The position numbers were made by a program, and so were the translations under genes. A DNA stretch of 64,000 nucleotides from Ambrosia x helenae (lineage: Eukaryota > Streptophyta > Magnoliopsida > Asterales > Asteraceae), in the NCBI GenBank assembly GCA_030844895.1, contig CM061224.1, forward strand, positions 27,361,992-27,425,991, given 5' to 3'. The notes under the pieces are model-generated. The model saw only the letters and a list, made by a program, of their open reading frames with translations, did not search any database and was not told the origin of the DNA. The stretch's first letter is position 1. Each line of letters starts with the position of its first letter. Below, piece after piece: positions 55,045-64,000 of this stretch.

Positions 55045-55804
55045 CTTTTGGAGGATTCGGGTCTTGAACCTCAGGGCAGATAAGGCTAATTCCCAACAAA
55101 TTCAAAACACTCTCAGGACATTCATCCATCATCAGGGGAGTAGCATGATCACAGAGTGTTTTGTACCAATCCTGATCTTTATACCCCACCATAGGGGGGA
55201 ATTCAGCAATCTTCTCTCTCAGACCAAGCACCATCCATTGGAAGGGTGCAGGAATAACACCATGTTTGATATAAAAGAACTTGTCTTTCCATTCATACAT
55301 GGATTTCACTTTTTCCGAGACAAGCTGTTTAACTTTCCGGCGAATACCCAAACTAAACCAACCACTTCCACCACGCGCTGCTTCAAGAACATAGAAAACA
55401 TTTAATCTCTCCCATGTGGGTTCAATCTCCAACGAACGACATGTGGCTTCAAAATGCAGTATTCGGCACCACCCATAAAGAGTCAATTGTGTAGGGTGCA
55501 CTCCATATTTTAACAACACGTCCACCACAAATTTGGAGGCCGGCAAACGGAAGCAGCACTTGGTAAAAGCAGCAGCATACAAAGCAATTTTACCAGGAGG
55601 GGCCTTTAAAGCAGTTTTTCCCTCAGCAGGAAGTTCAGGCTCCCATTCCGGCAATATGCCGTACTGGTCAAGAAAACTCAAATAAGAGGCTTCGTCCCAC
55701 TTAATAGTGGTGGCCTCTATACTTTTTGATGATTCTTTCCCCAGATCTTTAACAGAGTCAGATGTTTTACTTGACTCTTGCACATCTTGGGAATCTTGCG
55801 ACAT
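55045..55804 (-). CDS. Antisense ORF exon 1, intact copy in derivative 2
   Basis: The ATG at 55804 (MSQDSQDVQESSK) is preferred to more upstream in-frame starts because it begins the conserved acidic leader. The frame is open to the splice donor CCAAAAG|GTATTG at 55044. About 253 residues are encoded: Ser/Lys/Asp-rich leader, WDEASYLSFLDQYGILPEWE, then the gypsy-type transposase-like domain (YAAAFTKCCFRLPASKF, YGVHPTQLTLYGW, GGSGWFSLGIRRKVKQLV, DECPESVLNLLGISL). Its downstream exons are absent here. It has Trp where derivative 1 has TAG. Role unknown. Confidence 0.7.
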
Positions 55805-56353
55805 TGTTGAAGGATATGGTAATTTTGGAAAAATAGAGACGTTGAAGAGAAGAAATTCAAACTTTGAAACATTTGATATGGAAGAGCCACATTCAAAATT
55901 TAATTTATAGGCTTTGCAATTAATGTGCCTGACGTCATGGACAAGCTTTTCGGAGACAAGCCCAATGAGGTAATGACACGTGTGTAATGGAAAACAAACC
56001 GACGTTACACGCGCCTCATGCGCCCACTCGCCTGACAACCGCCGCTCACACGTCTCTGCACACGTCCCCATTGATAGAAGTCATGTCAATACCACTCGCC
56101 ATATGGACCACAAATTTTCAAATACAAGGGGGAAATGACACCTGTCCACACATGCAAACTGACGTGTCTCATCAGTGCGGACAGCTGACGTAAATTTCAA
56201 AACCCGTTCTCCGCAAAATGTTTACGCAAACACGCACGCAAAGTCAATAGGCAGCGGAAAGACCATAAGCATCAACCCACTACAAATAAGTCCAGCATCC
56301 CTCACATCTCTTCATCACTCCTTAGATGAGAGACACACTGGAATGGGGGGACT

Positions 56354-56919
56354 TGATGGGATTGGGTACTGAATACACCATTCCGCATACCCAAACCCGG
56401 CACAACATTGGCGCGCGGAAGGAAGCCATGCGCAGGATTTGGTCAAAGCTCATTAAATGCACAGTAAATAGTCAAAGGCCGGTCAAGGCGAATATCATGC
56501 ATGGTCAATAGCCATGCATGAATCACATAACTACACCAGTTAAGGCGGTATTCGATTCCACTGTTCTCTTTAATTAAGCTTTCCATATATCACCTTATTA
56601 ACATAATTAAGGGTGATGGAGACAACCTAACCACGGTTAGGACTTGGGTAATGGTGGCATACGGACTCTCCTATAAAAGGGATCACATCCCCAATAGGAG
56701 AGGACACTTTCTACTGACCTGGAGAGCTATCATACTAGATATTATCCCCATTCACCCCGTTTTTGTCATAAACAACTACCTTGTGTAGTCGTCTCCACAC
56801 CCGCACTTTCACTCTTATTTGCAGGTATCCCCAAGCCGTAGCTGTTAGTGAAGGATCAACCCTGTAGTAACTCATAATCTTATCATCCCTAATCGGTGGT
56901 GAGACTATTTGTTTCTTCA
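56354..56919 (+). repeat. Full Gypsy LTR at the right end of derivative 2
   Basis: A 566-bp match to 42535-43100, from TGATGGG to TTTCTTCA. It is followed by minisatellite and not by a primer-binding site, so it is a true 3' end. Confidence 0.93.
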
Positions 56920-57152
56920 GTGGTGGTGGACCGTGGTGGTGGTAGACGGTGGTGGGTGGTGGTGGTGGACGGTGGTGGTGGACCATGGTGGTGGTGGACG
57001 GTGATGGTGGTGGGCGGTGGTGGTGAATGGTGGTGGTGGTGGTGGACGGTGGTGGGGGATCGTGGTGGTGGTGGACGGTGGTAGGTGGTAGTGGACGGTG
57101 GTGGTGGTGGACCGTGGTTGGTGGTGGTGGATTGTCGTGGTGGTGGTGGGTG
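56920..57152. repeat. G-rich minisatellite, right part
   Basis: Continuation of the GGTGGTGGTGGACxG array after the Gypsy derivative, about 230 bp. ORFs of His/Pro/Ser or Gly/Val/Trp composition are artefacts. Confidence 0.93.
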
Positions 57153-58194
57153 AGGAGAAGAGAAGTAGAGAAGACCTTTGAAGACCTTGGAACAAGTCTG
57201 CACCAAGAAGAGGTCAAGAAGATATTTTTAAGTGAAAGGTCTTCCAAATAACAAACAACCTGCAGATTCCAAACGTCTGCGCGCGTCTGCATGGCGCAGA
57301 CAAAAAAAGTCAGAAGTGCTTCTGAGCAGAAAAACAAACAGCACTTTAATACTATATGAGAAATCATAATAAACATTCATATGACTTAGGAGGTGGCTTC
57401 GGCCCACCCTTTTTTTTTGTTAATTTTTTTTGTCTGAACTTCTAATTCTCAAAGCCCAATAACCTACGTCCATTTACCTAATATTAACCTAAAGCCCACA
57501 ACACCTAAACCAAAGACCAATATGGCAACAATAAGTCCATTTTTTGTAAAAAAAAAAAAAAAAAAAAACACCAACCGGCCCACACATCGTTTCTCTGCAT
57601 TGTATTTGTTTGTTCAAAAAATTAGTTTTTATGTGAAAAAATGGTATTTGAGTGATTGAATATAAAGTTTTTATTGTTTGATTCGACTCGGACCACCTTG
57701 ATAGGCTCTAAGGGCAGAGCCCTTGGTGGAGCCGCGTGAATGATGGGGAAGTCTGCCTTAAAGAAGCCTCACGGGAAATGCTTCGGATTCACGTGGTAAT
57801 TCAGATTAGTTGCAAACTTTTCAGTAGCAAATGAGATCGGTAGTATGTTATTACTGAGTTGTGGAAACATAAGCTCACTAGTAAACAACTGTTGAGTAAA
57901 GGCAAGTGTTAAGTAATAGTAACTCTATAATTGAGTGCATACTAAGTATCCACTTATGAAACAATTGTGGTTACACTCCAACAATCCAACTACGCAAGTC
58001 ATTGTGATGGTTTATTACCTATTTAAGACACGAAATTAACACTTTGATTTCATAGAAAATAACACCTTTTTTCTCGCAAAACACTTTTTGTCTTATCTGA
58101 TTATTGATTTCGTACCCAATTTCACCTATAGTCCTCTGGGTGATACTCAAGATTTTGTTTTACCAATGGGAATTGGATCACAAACCGAGATAAT
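57153..58194. other. Spacer, no gene seen
   Basis: Includes a (CTGCGC)-like patch near 57280 and a 20-base poly-A at about 57549-57568. No supported coding sequence. Confidence 0.45.
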
Positions 58195-58279
58195 ATGACT
58201 ACTGTTCATCTGGGCTCATGTCGAAAAGAGTCCAATATATATAGTGGGGATCTTAGATTCGAATCCAACTTCCATCTTA

Positions 58280-58800
58280 ACCCGTTGACAACCATCCAGA
58301 CACTTGAGGATATGCTCAGGACATGTGTCATTGATTTTGGTGGCGCATGGGATTCTCATCTTCCTTTGGTCGAGTTTTCATACAACAACAGTTATCACAC
58401 CAGCATTAACATGGCTCCTTTCGAGGCACTCTATGGTCGTAAATGTCGTTCACCTGTCTGTTGGACTGAGGTTGGTGAAGCCCGGATCACTGGACCCGAA
58501 CTAATCCAGGAAACCACAGACAAAATCCAACTCATTCAGGATAATCTTCTCAAGGCTAGAAGTCGTCAGAAGAGTTATGCTGATAAACGTCGTAAACCCT
58601 TGGAATTTCAAGTTGGGGACCTTGTACTTCTTAAGGTATCCCCTTGGAAGGGAGTGATTCGCTTCGGTAGAAAGGGAAAACTAGCTCCTCGATACGTAGG
58701 CCCATTCAAAATTTTTGACAGGATTGGAAAAGTGTCTTACAAACTTGATCTTCCACCTGAGCTAAGCAATGTTCACCCAACTTTTCATGATTATGAGGAG
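58280..58800 (+). pseudogene. Chromovirus-type Gypsy integrase C-terminal fragment
   Basis: Homology-like sequence starts abruptly near 58285 (LEDMLRTCVIDFGGAWDSHL) and continues through FSYNNSYHTSINMAPFEALY, GRKCRSPVCWTEVGE, KSYADKRRKPLEFQVGDLVL and GKLAPRYVGPFKI to NVHPTFH. This is the end of the integrase core and the GPF/Y module typical of plant Del/Tekay-like chromoviruses. The DDE catalytic residues lie in the missing upstream part, and the chromodomain that should follow is lost within about 25 bp of a probable LTR start. It is not functional. Confidence 0.88.
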
Positions 58801-58826
58801 GCGCATTCTCCAGCGGTGGATACAAT

Positions 58827-61800
58827 TGTAACATTACGCATTTATACTTGTACGTTACTATTGTCATGAATAAAAACGTCAAGTTTCAGTATTATTATTC
58901 GTTTTTAATTATTATTGTGATGCATTTGGAACCCTAATATTATGTTAATTATATATAATATACATATATATAGTTTTAAAATGTCAAAAAATATTATGCT
59001 TGGGCCGTGAATCGAACCCGCGCCCCAAGCCGGGTCACTGATCGCGTGTCGAGTGCTAATCAAAAACTATATTAAAAACAACTCCTTAGCTACAAGGACT
59101 GCAGTATAGGGAGTAGGGTTGTCGAACCACGAGGAGTATGTGGTTAGTGTTAATAGTAATTTTTAACTATAATAATAGAAAAAACTAATAAAATTATGAA
59201 GCTTAAATTAAAGTGCTGCTTTGCTTGCAAGAAAAGATTGATTAGAGTTTGATTAAAAACAATAATATAAAGAAAACGGTCACTCCGGGTTTCTGATTCG
59301 GTAATTATCAAATGAATTCTGTTAATACCATATCTAGGAAATCACATAGACATGACTTTGTTTAAGTTGTTCGACCCAATTCAGCTATCTTAACATTAAT
59401 TGCAAAGTTAAATTAATCCTAGTGCAAGAAAACCAAGATACGATAACAAAATGCAATAATATTAAATAACCAAACTGTCTAGATCAGTCAAACATACAAT
59501 CAGACGCAAAGAACTTTAAAGTGTTCACAAAATCTGATCCAAATAATGAGTATCAAACAGAAAACAATTGACAAAATACCCAAATCGTTCACCCGGAGAG
59601 AACCGTGAGAGGATTAGCCTTGCATCTTGATCGCGTGCATGCCTCCCCTATTTTTCTACTATTGTGCGATCCTCTGTTCTCCAGCAAAGAAGGTTCTGCC
59701 CTTTGTTTTTCTTCTCGTACGAACTTGCGTCCCTTCACAGATGCCGCCGTAAAAAATAATACAATAAATAATCCTCCAAAATTTGCCCTCCAAGTTATGT
59801 TTGCCTTGGGTCACGGCCCAAGGTCTTTCCATTTCTTTCTTTTTTTTTATTTATTATTTACTATATAATTATTATTAGTTTATTATTATAACTCCGTGCT
59901 TCAGACCCGGGTGTTCTTGGCTTGACCAAAATTTCTCGTCTACGCCCCAACGTTCATGAACACCTGCTCTCAAGTGTTTGTGTCTCGATTAAAATTCTTT
60001 TGTTTCGAGCTCATTCTCCACGAACACCTACAAAACACCAAGACACAAATAAGTATCTAAGACACGATATAAACGAACGATAAACGATTAAAAACTATAC
60101 AAAACTAATATATAAATGTGATGCATTTGGCAACACATCAGTCACAAACACAAACAACTTTACCATCTGATCTACACACACATCTCGTTTTATTTCCAGC
60201 ATGCAATTATTATATAACAAGCTTAGTTCTTCACAGTTGACCAGGAAAGTCAACGGTGATGTCAACTTACCAAAATCAAGCCTATTATACGCGTTTTGAT
60301 TCCAGATTTGGTATGATTTCTTGATTGCCGGTCTACTACGCGTACAACACACGAACAATTACCTTTAATTCGTCCCAATTATACACGAATACGCGTCACC
60401 CATTCAATTCGAGGTCAAACTTACCAATTCCATCAACCCAACCCTTTCCCTATAAATTGGACATCACAAATGTAACCTCACGAATTTTCCCATTTATTTT
60501 GCATTAAAGTATTTCCCGATCCATGATATAAAGTCTAATTTATTTCTAAGTATTCTTATCTTTATCCGTGCACTCTATTTTTCTAAGTTCCTTTTATCAT
60601 TGTACTTAAAAAAATCTTCAATCATGACATATGTCCTATCCTAATTCTATTTATAAAATCGTCATTTTATATGACGGTGTTTTTTTTTATTTTCTAATTC
60701 AAACTAATGATTTTTTTTTATTTCTTATTTAAAGCTAATCATTTTTCCAATTACATTTATAATCTCAAACAAGGAAGATATAAATTCATTTCAAAATAAA
60801 GTCTTGAGTCAAAGAATTATGTGTAATTATTGAGTCAAAGTCTTAGTCAAACAGTCAAAGTCTTAGTCAAATAGTCAATTCATCATAAAACCTTACTTTA
60901 TGGTGTTGACCAATTTTAATGGCTAATTGAATCCAAAACTAGTATAAAAACCCACCTATGACCCATTATACTTTGCACCTCTAAATCGATTGTTTCAATC
61001 CGATTAAACTTTCCCTCATACCTTTCTTCTATAGTCTATTACTTCTACAATGGAAGCTTTGATTATAAGCTCTTGTAATTGGCGAATTGGAAGCTTGATA
61101 TTCTTTCTTTTTCGTTTTTTTTATTTCTTCAATTTGGACTAGCTACGTTGTTGAGTCTTTGGGATTCGCCTCGCATACATTCACAACACTTAGAGGATAA
61201 TTCACTTTAGCCAATGTGAGTTTACGTAACCATGTTTATGCAATTCTTTATACTTGCAACATTATACTTAAGCAATTCTACATACATGTCTAGTTGTAAA
61301 CTTTAATGCCTCATAATTTAGACAACAACAACAACAGTTAGACTCGTTTCAACAAGTTTCAACAATACATAATCATTAGCTATGGCCAAGCCGGCGATAC
61401 TCAATAATAGATCTATTGGATTGACAATCCCACCTAGATTCGTTGACCATATTTTATGGGGAGCGCGGGTGATTGTTATCGTTCCAACATATTATTAAGG
61501 TGAACCGTGGATGACGGGATGGACCTAAACTAGTCGGAGGTTTGATTATGTCGATTCAACATTTCATGTTTATTCATGTAGACTTAAACTTACGATAGAC
61601 ATATGAATTGCTAAACTTTTATTCTTAAACTTAATTTCTTGACATGGATTATGTATTCTCACCAACTTCTAGTTGACCCCCCCCCCCCATTTTTCCAAAC
61701 TCAACAGGAAATACTGATGCTTGAAGTCTAGAGTTAGCATGAGGAGATATTTGAAGCCTTGCTTGATTATTTGATGTAGACTTTAATGTAATTCAATATT

Positions 61801-61914
61801 GTAATGAAATAAAAGATTATTTAAACTTGTGTACTACTATGAGCTACTAAACAATCATTACTACGTGACATCTCGATGTTTCCGCCATCGGTTGGGGTGT
61901 TACAGATTGGTATC
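58827..61914 (+). repeat. Probable long LTR of a chromovirus-like Gypsy element
   Basis: Begins TGTAACATTACG just after the integrase fragment and ends GGGGTGTTACA just before a primer-binding site, giving TG..CA ends and 3.1 kb. Inside, a TATA box GTATAAAAACC lies at about 60941 and a polyadenylation-like GAAATAAAAG at about 61807, consistent with U3-R-U5 order. No second copy lies in the window, so the left boundary is inferred. The region also contains a tRNA-like patch near 58998-59060. Confidence 0.45.
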
Positions 61915-61916
61915 AG

Positions 61917-61930
61917 AGCCATGGTTATAG
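61917..61930 (+). promoter_or_regulatory. Primer-binding site complementary to initiator tRNA-Met
   Basis: TTGGTATCAGAGCC lies two bases after the LTR end. TGGTATCAGAGC is the standard plant LTR-retrotransposon site matching the 3' end of tRNA-iMet. Confidence 0.9.
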
Positions 61931-63500
61931 GGAATTAGGTTATTAGAAAAATAATCTAGTCTATAACCATAGGATTATAATCAGTACTTGCTCCCTTTAC
62001 TTGCAACCCTACTTGTTTCTAATCTCTATCTCCCTCCTACTTCTTATTCCTACTTTAATCCCTACAAGAAGATTGCTCTCCATCACTGGATCTACTCTTA
62101 GACTAATAGGACAAAATCCTCAGGTTTAGCCTGAACCACCTTGAGATCTCGTCGAAGTTCTAGATTTTAATGATGAACACGTGCAATCTGGAAGGGTGAG
62201 CGCCTGTATTTTGAGTTTTCTGTCTAGGCTGGCATTGCGTATATATCCCAATCAGACGAGGGACCCGGATGCCTACCTGGGAATTCTCGGGATGAGTGTT
62301 CACTTATAGGCTAAAGCATGTCTTCACTATGTTATTAGAATCTAGAGTCTTTGATAAGTCAACGTTTTCGTTTATTCGTTTTAATTAATAAATAAATGAT
62401 TACACTCACTTTCCTTAAGCTAAGCTCTAAAATCTCAAAATTTTACAGCTTAAATCAATCTCATTTCATAACCATCTATGGATTTCACAATCACACTTCA
62501 CCTTACCATCTTAGCCACTTTTTAAATATTCAACACCCTACACAAATCATATTATTTCATTTCTCCACATGTTACTTATTTTTTTTAAAAACTATAACCT
62601 CATACCTTAGCACAAACTAAAGATTTCTATATCTTGTTGTATTTTCATTACCTAGTAACTTTACAAAGTACATATTTTTGTCAAAAGATGTCCTCGAACT
62701 TAAATTCAATTGTTTATTTATTGACGTAACAAACAATTTTCTATATAATGCTTTAAACTATTAAAAATCACTTAATAGAACCTTGATCTTCAAAACCTAA
62801 TGTCATGTTTGAAATCTCCAACTAACGGGAATATTTGAATCAAAGCCCACTTAGCTTGTACTATTTAACAACTTTTGCTTTATGTATAAAACCAATTTTG
62901 AAAATAAGATTTTTTTTATCCATAGGAATAATATCTAGTCTCTAAATTCTCCATCGACACTCACTCATTTTCAACTTGTTCAAATTTTTACAATATTTGG
63001 CATATACCACAATCATGTCTTCTTATACACTTGATTATAACCTTTGATCCAAACCCCAAAATTTACACTGCTACATAATCTCCTTACTATAAATAAATTC
63101 TTTATCAACTATCTTCACATTCACTATCTCTCACAACCTTAATTCTGCTTCAAGATTTTTCATCATCCTCTCAAGAACTAAATTCATATCCTTCACCTTC
63201 TCACACATGAGCTAGTTACCCATGATAACCAAACTATTGAAACTTGATTGTGTGTTGCATCAAACATAATCCTTAGTTATACATGAGGATTCGACTATCT
63301 ACCATATTTGAACATTTGAAACTAGAATTCATGGAATATAAACTATTTGCTATAGACACACCTAGAGTCATTAACCTTGTCTAGGGCAACTCTATTACAA
63401 CCCGTATGCTATACTTGATACTTGATTGCTTACATGTACATATTATCAATTTGCAATTCATGTGTGTAATAATTGTTACACTTAATCAAAACAACCGATA
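61931..63500. other. Internal or flanking DNA after the primer-binding site, no intact gene
   Basis: The first 450 bases or so may be the 5' leader or gag start of the chromovirus-like element, but no open frame with a recognisable gag domain is seen. The rest is AT-rich with no supported gene. Confidence 0.4.
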
Positions 63501-63507
63501 GAGGATG

Positions 63508-63705
63508 AAGTACTTGCTCAACAGTTAGTAGAGTACCAAATAACCTACTCAACGATTGGTAGAGGTCATCATGCCTTTTCAACAGTCGGGAGAGACCCTA
63601 CAACCTGCTCAACGACTGGTGGAGGCTATCGAACCTGCTCAACAATCGGTAGAGGTTCTTACTCATTGACTGGTAGAAGTCTTTTTCCTGCTCAACAGTT
63701 GGACT
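63508..63705. repeat. Degenerate 30-36-bp minisatellite
   Basis: Six or seven units around GCTCAACGATTGGTAGAGG (starts near 63511, 63547, 63578, 63605, 63635, 63660 and 63689). Both unit and spacing vary, which rules out a CRISPR-like array. Confidence 0.85.
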
Positions 63706-64000
63706 CATTTTTAGATACATTGTATACGATTCAATCACAAGGTTATTATGCATTACTTACTTGTGTGTTTAGAGTCATAGAAGGACACAAAACCCTAATG
63801 TAAGGTAAATTGGTGATTGCGGTCCGGAACGTAATCATGAATTTACAGGTACATTAAGGTAGTGTGAAATTCTATTAAGGTTTTGGGAGATACCCCGTAT
63901 GTTTTCGAAGTATCAGAGGTGTGATGGGTTAGATGCGGTGCACCCTATATATAAACACTAATGATACGTGGAAAGGGATACCGTATGGTCAGACCAATAA
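63706..64000. other. Window end, no gene seen
   Basis: No recognisable coding or repeat structure before the right edge. Confidence 0.5.

Larger units (their letters stand above)
52393..56919. repeat. Large duplication, copy 2 (4.5 kb)
   Basis: Near-identical copy of 38591-43100. Its left edge interrupts exon 1 of the antisense gene at CCTGATCTTT|TACTAATTGC, with a few bases of T-rich microhomology. Its right edge is the LTR end, followed by the minisatellite pentamer GTGGT, so copy 2 retains both flanks of the Gypsy derivative whereas copy 1 runs into gag. Confidence 0.95.
54616..56919 (+). mobile_element. Gypsy deletion derivative 2 with target duplication GTGGT
   Basis: Consists of U3 only (54616-54960), the exon 1 region of the antisense gene, then a full LTR (56354-56919). 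The 5-bp duplication GTGGT lies at 54611-54615 and 56920-56924. The join reads CCCCAATAGGGAGACATTTGG, where the LTR has AATAGGAGAGG and the antisense intron has AATAGGGAGACATC. The breakpoint therefore sits in shared AATAGG bases. The inner 12 kb of a parental element is missing. Derivative 1 (40797-43100) has the same join. Confidence 0.9.

Noticed and set aside
58998..59060. tRNA-like GGGTTCGATTCACGG on the minus strand
   Set aside because: A B-box-like match is present but no convincing A box or cloverleaf was found; probably part of the LTR.
63508..63705. CRISPR-like array
   Set aside because: Repeat units and spacing vary, the context is a plant nuclear genome, and no cas genes are present.

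Overview
The window is repeat-dominated plant nuclear DNA, most likely from an Asteraceae species. Evidence for a plant is the seed oleosin with plant-type promoter motifs, a ten-exon plant GT14 glycosyltransferase gene, and Tat- and chromovirus-like Ty3/Gypsy, Ty1/Copia, hAT, Helitron, MULE and LINE sequences. The Asteraceae placement is an inference from the oleosin, which resembles sunflower oleosin as I remember it, and from the retroelement style. No database search was possible.

Layout. 1-3148 is a 62-bp satellite with a higher-order period of about 1.33 kb. 3.4-12.0 kb is a minus-strand transposon-like module: a decayed MULE transposase with an OTU protease domain (8.5-11.6 kb), short coding-like exons near 7.0-7.3 kb, and a broken ATHILA ORF1-like gene (3.4-4.8 kb). 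About fifteen copies of a semi-palindrome (core CTCGTATTGGnCTATACGAG) are scattered through this module only, and an approximately 0.8-kb inverted repeat lies at 5.7-6.5 kb. 12.9-18.3 kb holds two related hAT non-autonomous elements with 8-bp target duplications, and between them a small Copia-like element carrying gag plus an unrecognised reading frame where pol should be.

The two host genes are the oleosin (19037-19585, +) and the GT14 gene (28501 to 24113, -), whose ten exons join in frame into 369 residues. Between them is a 5'-truncated LINE with target duplication and poly-A. Upstream of the GT14 gene are head-to-tail Helitrons (28.8-30.6 and 31.6-33.5 kb), three convincing MITEs with target duplications and a fourth possible one, and a possible solo LTR.

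38.6-57.1 kb is a nested complex built on a G-rich (GGT-like) minisatellite. A 1.44-kb hAT element and a deletion derivative of a Tat-type Gypsy element sit in that minisatellite, each with a target duplication. The whole 4.5-kb block (38591-43100) recurs at 52393-56919. Between the two copies lie the Gypsy gag, pol (protease, RT, two RNase H domains), integrase and antisense genes. 57.2-64 kb contains a chromovirus integrase fragment followed by a probable 3.1-kb LTR and a primer-binding site.

Only the oleosin and the GT14 gene look like functional host genes. Most transposon genes here carry frameshifts or stops; gag-pol is close to intact. The least explained features are the palindrome-studded MULE module, the non-pol reading frame of the Copia-like element, and the duplicated U3-to-antisense-ORF Gypsy derivative.
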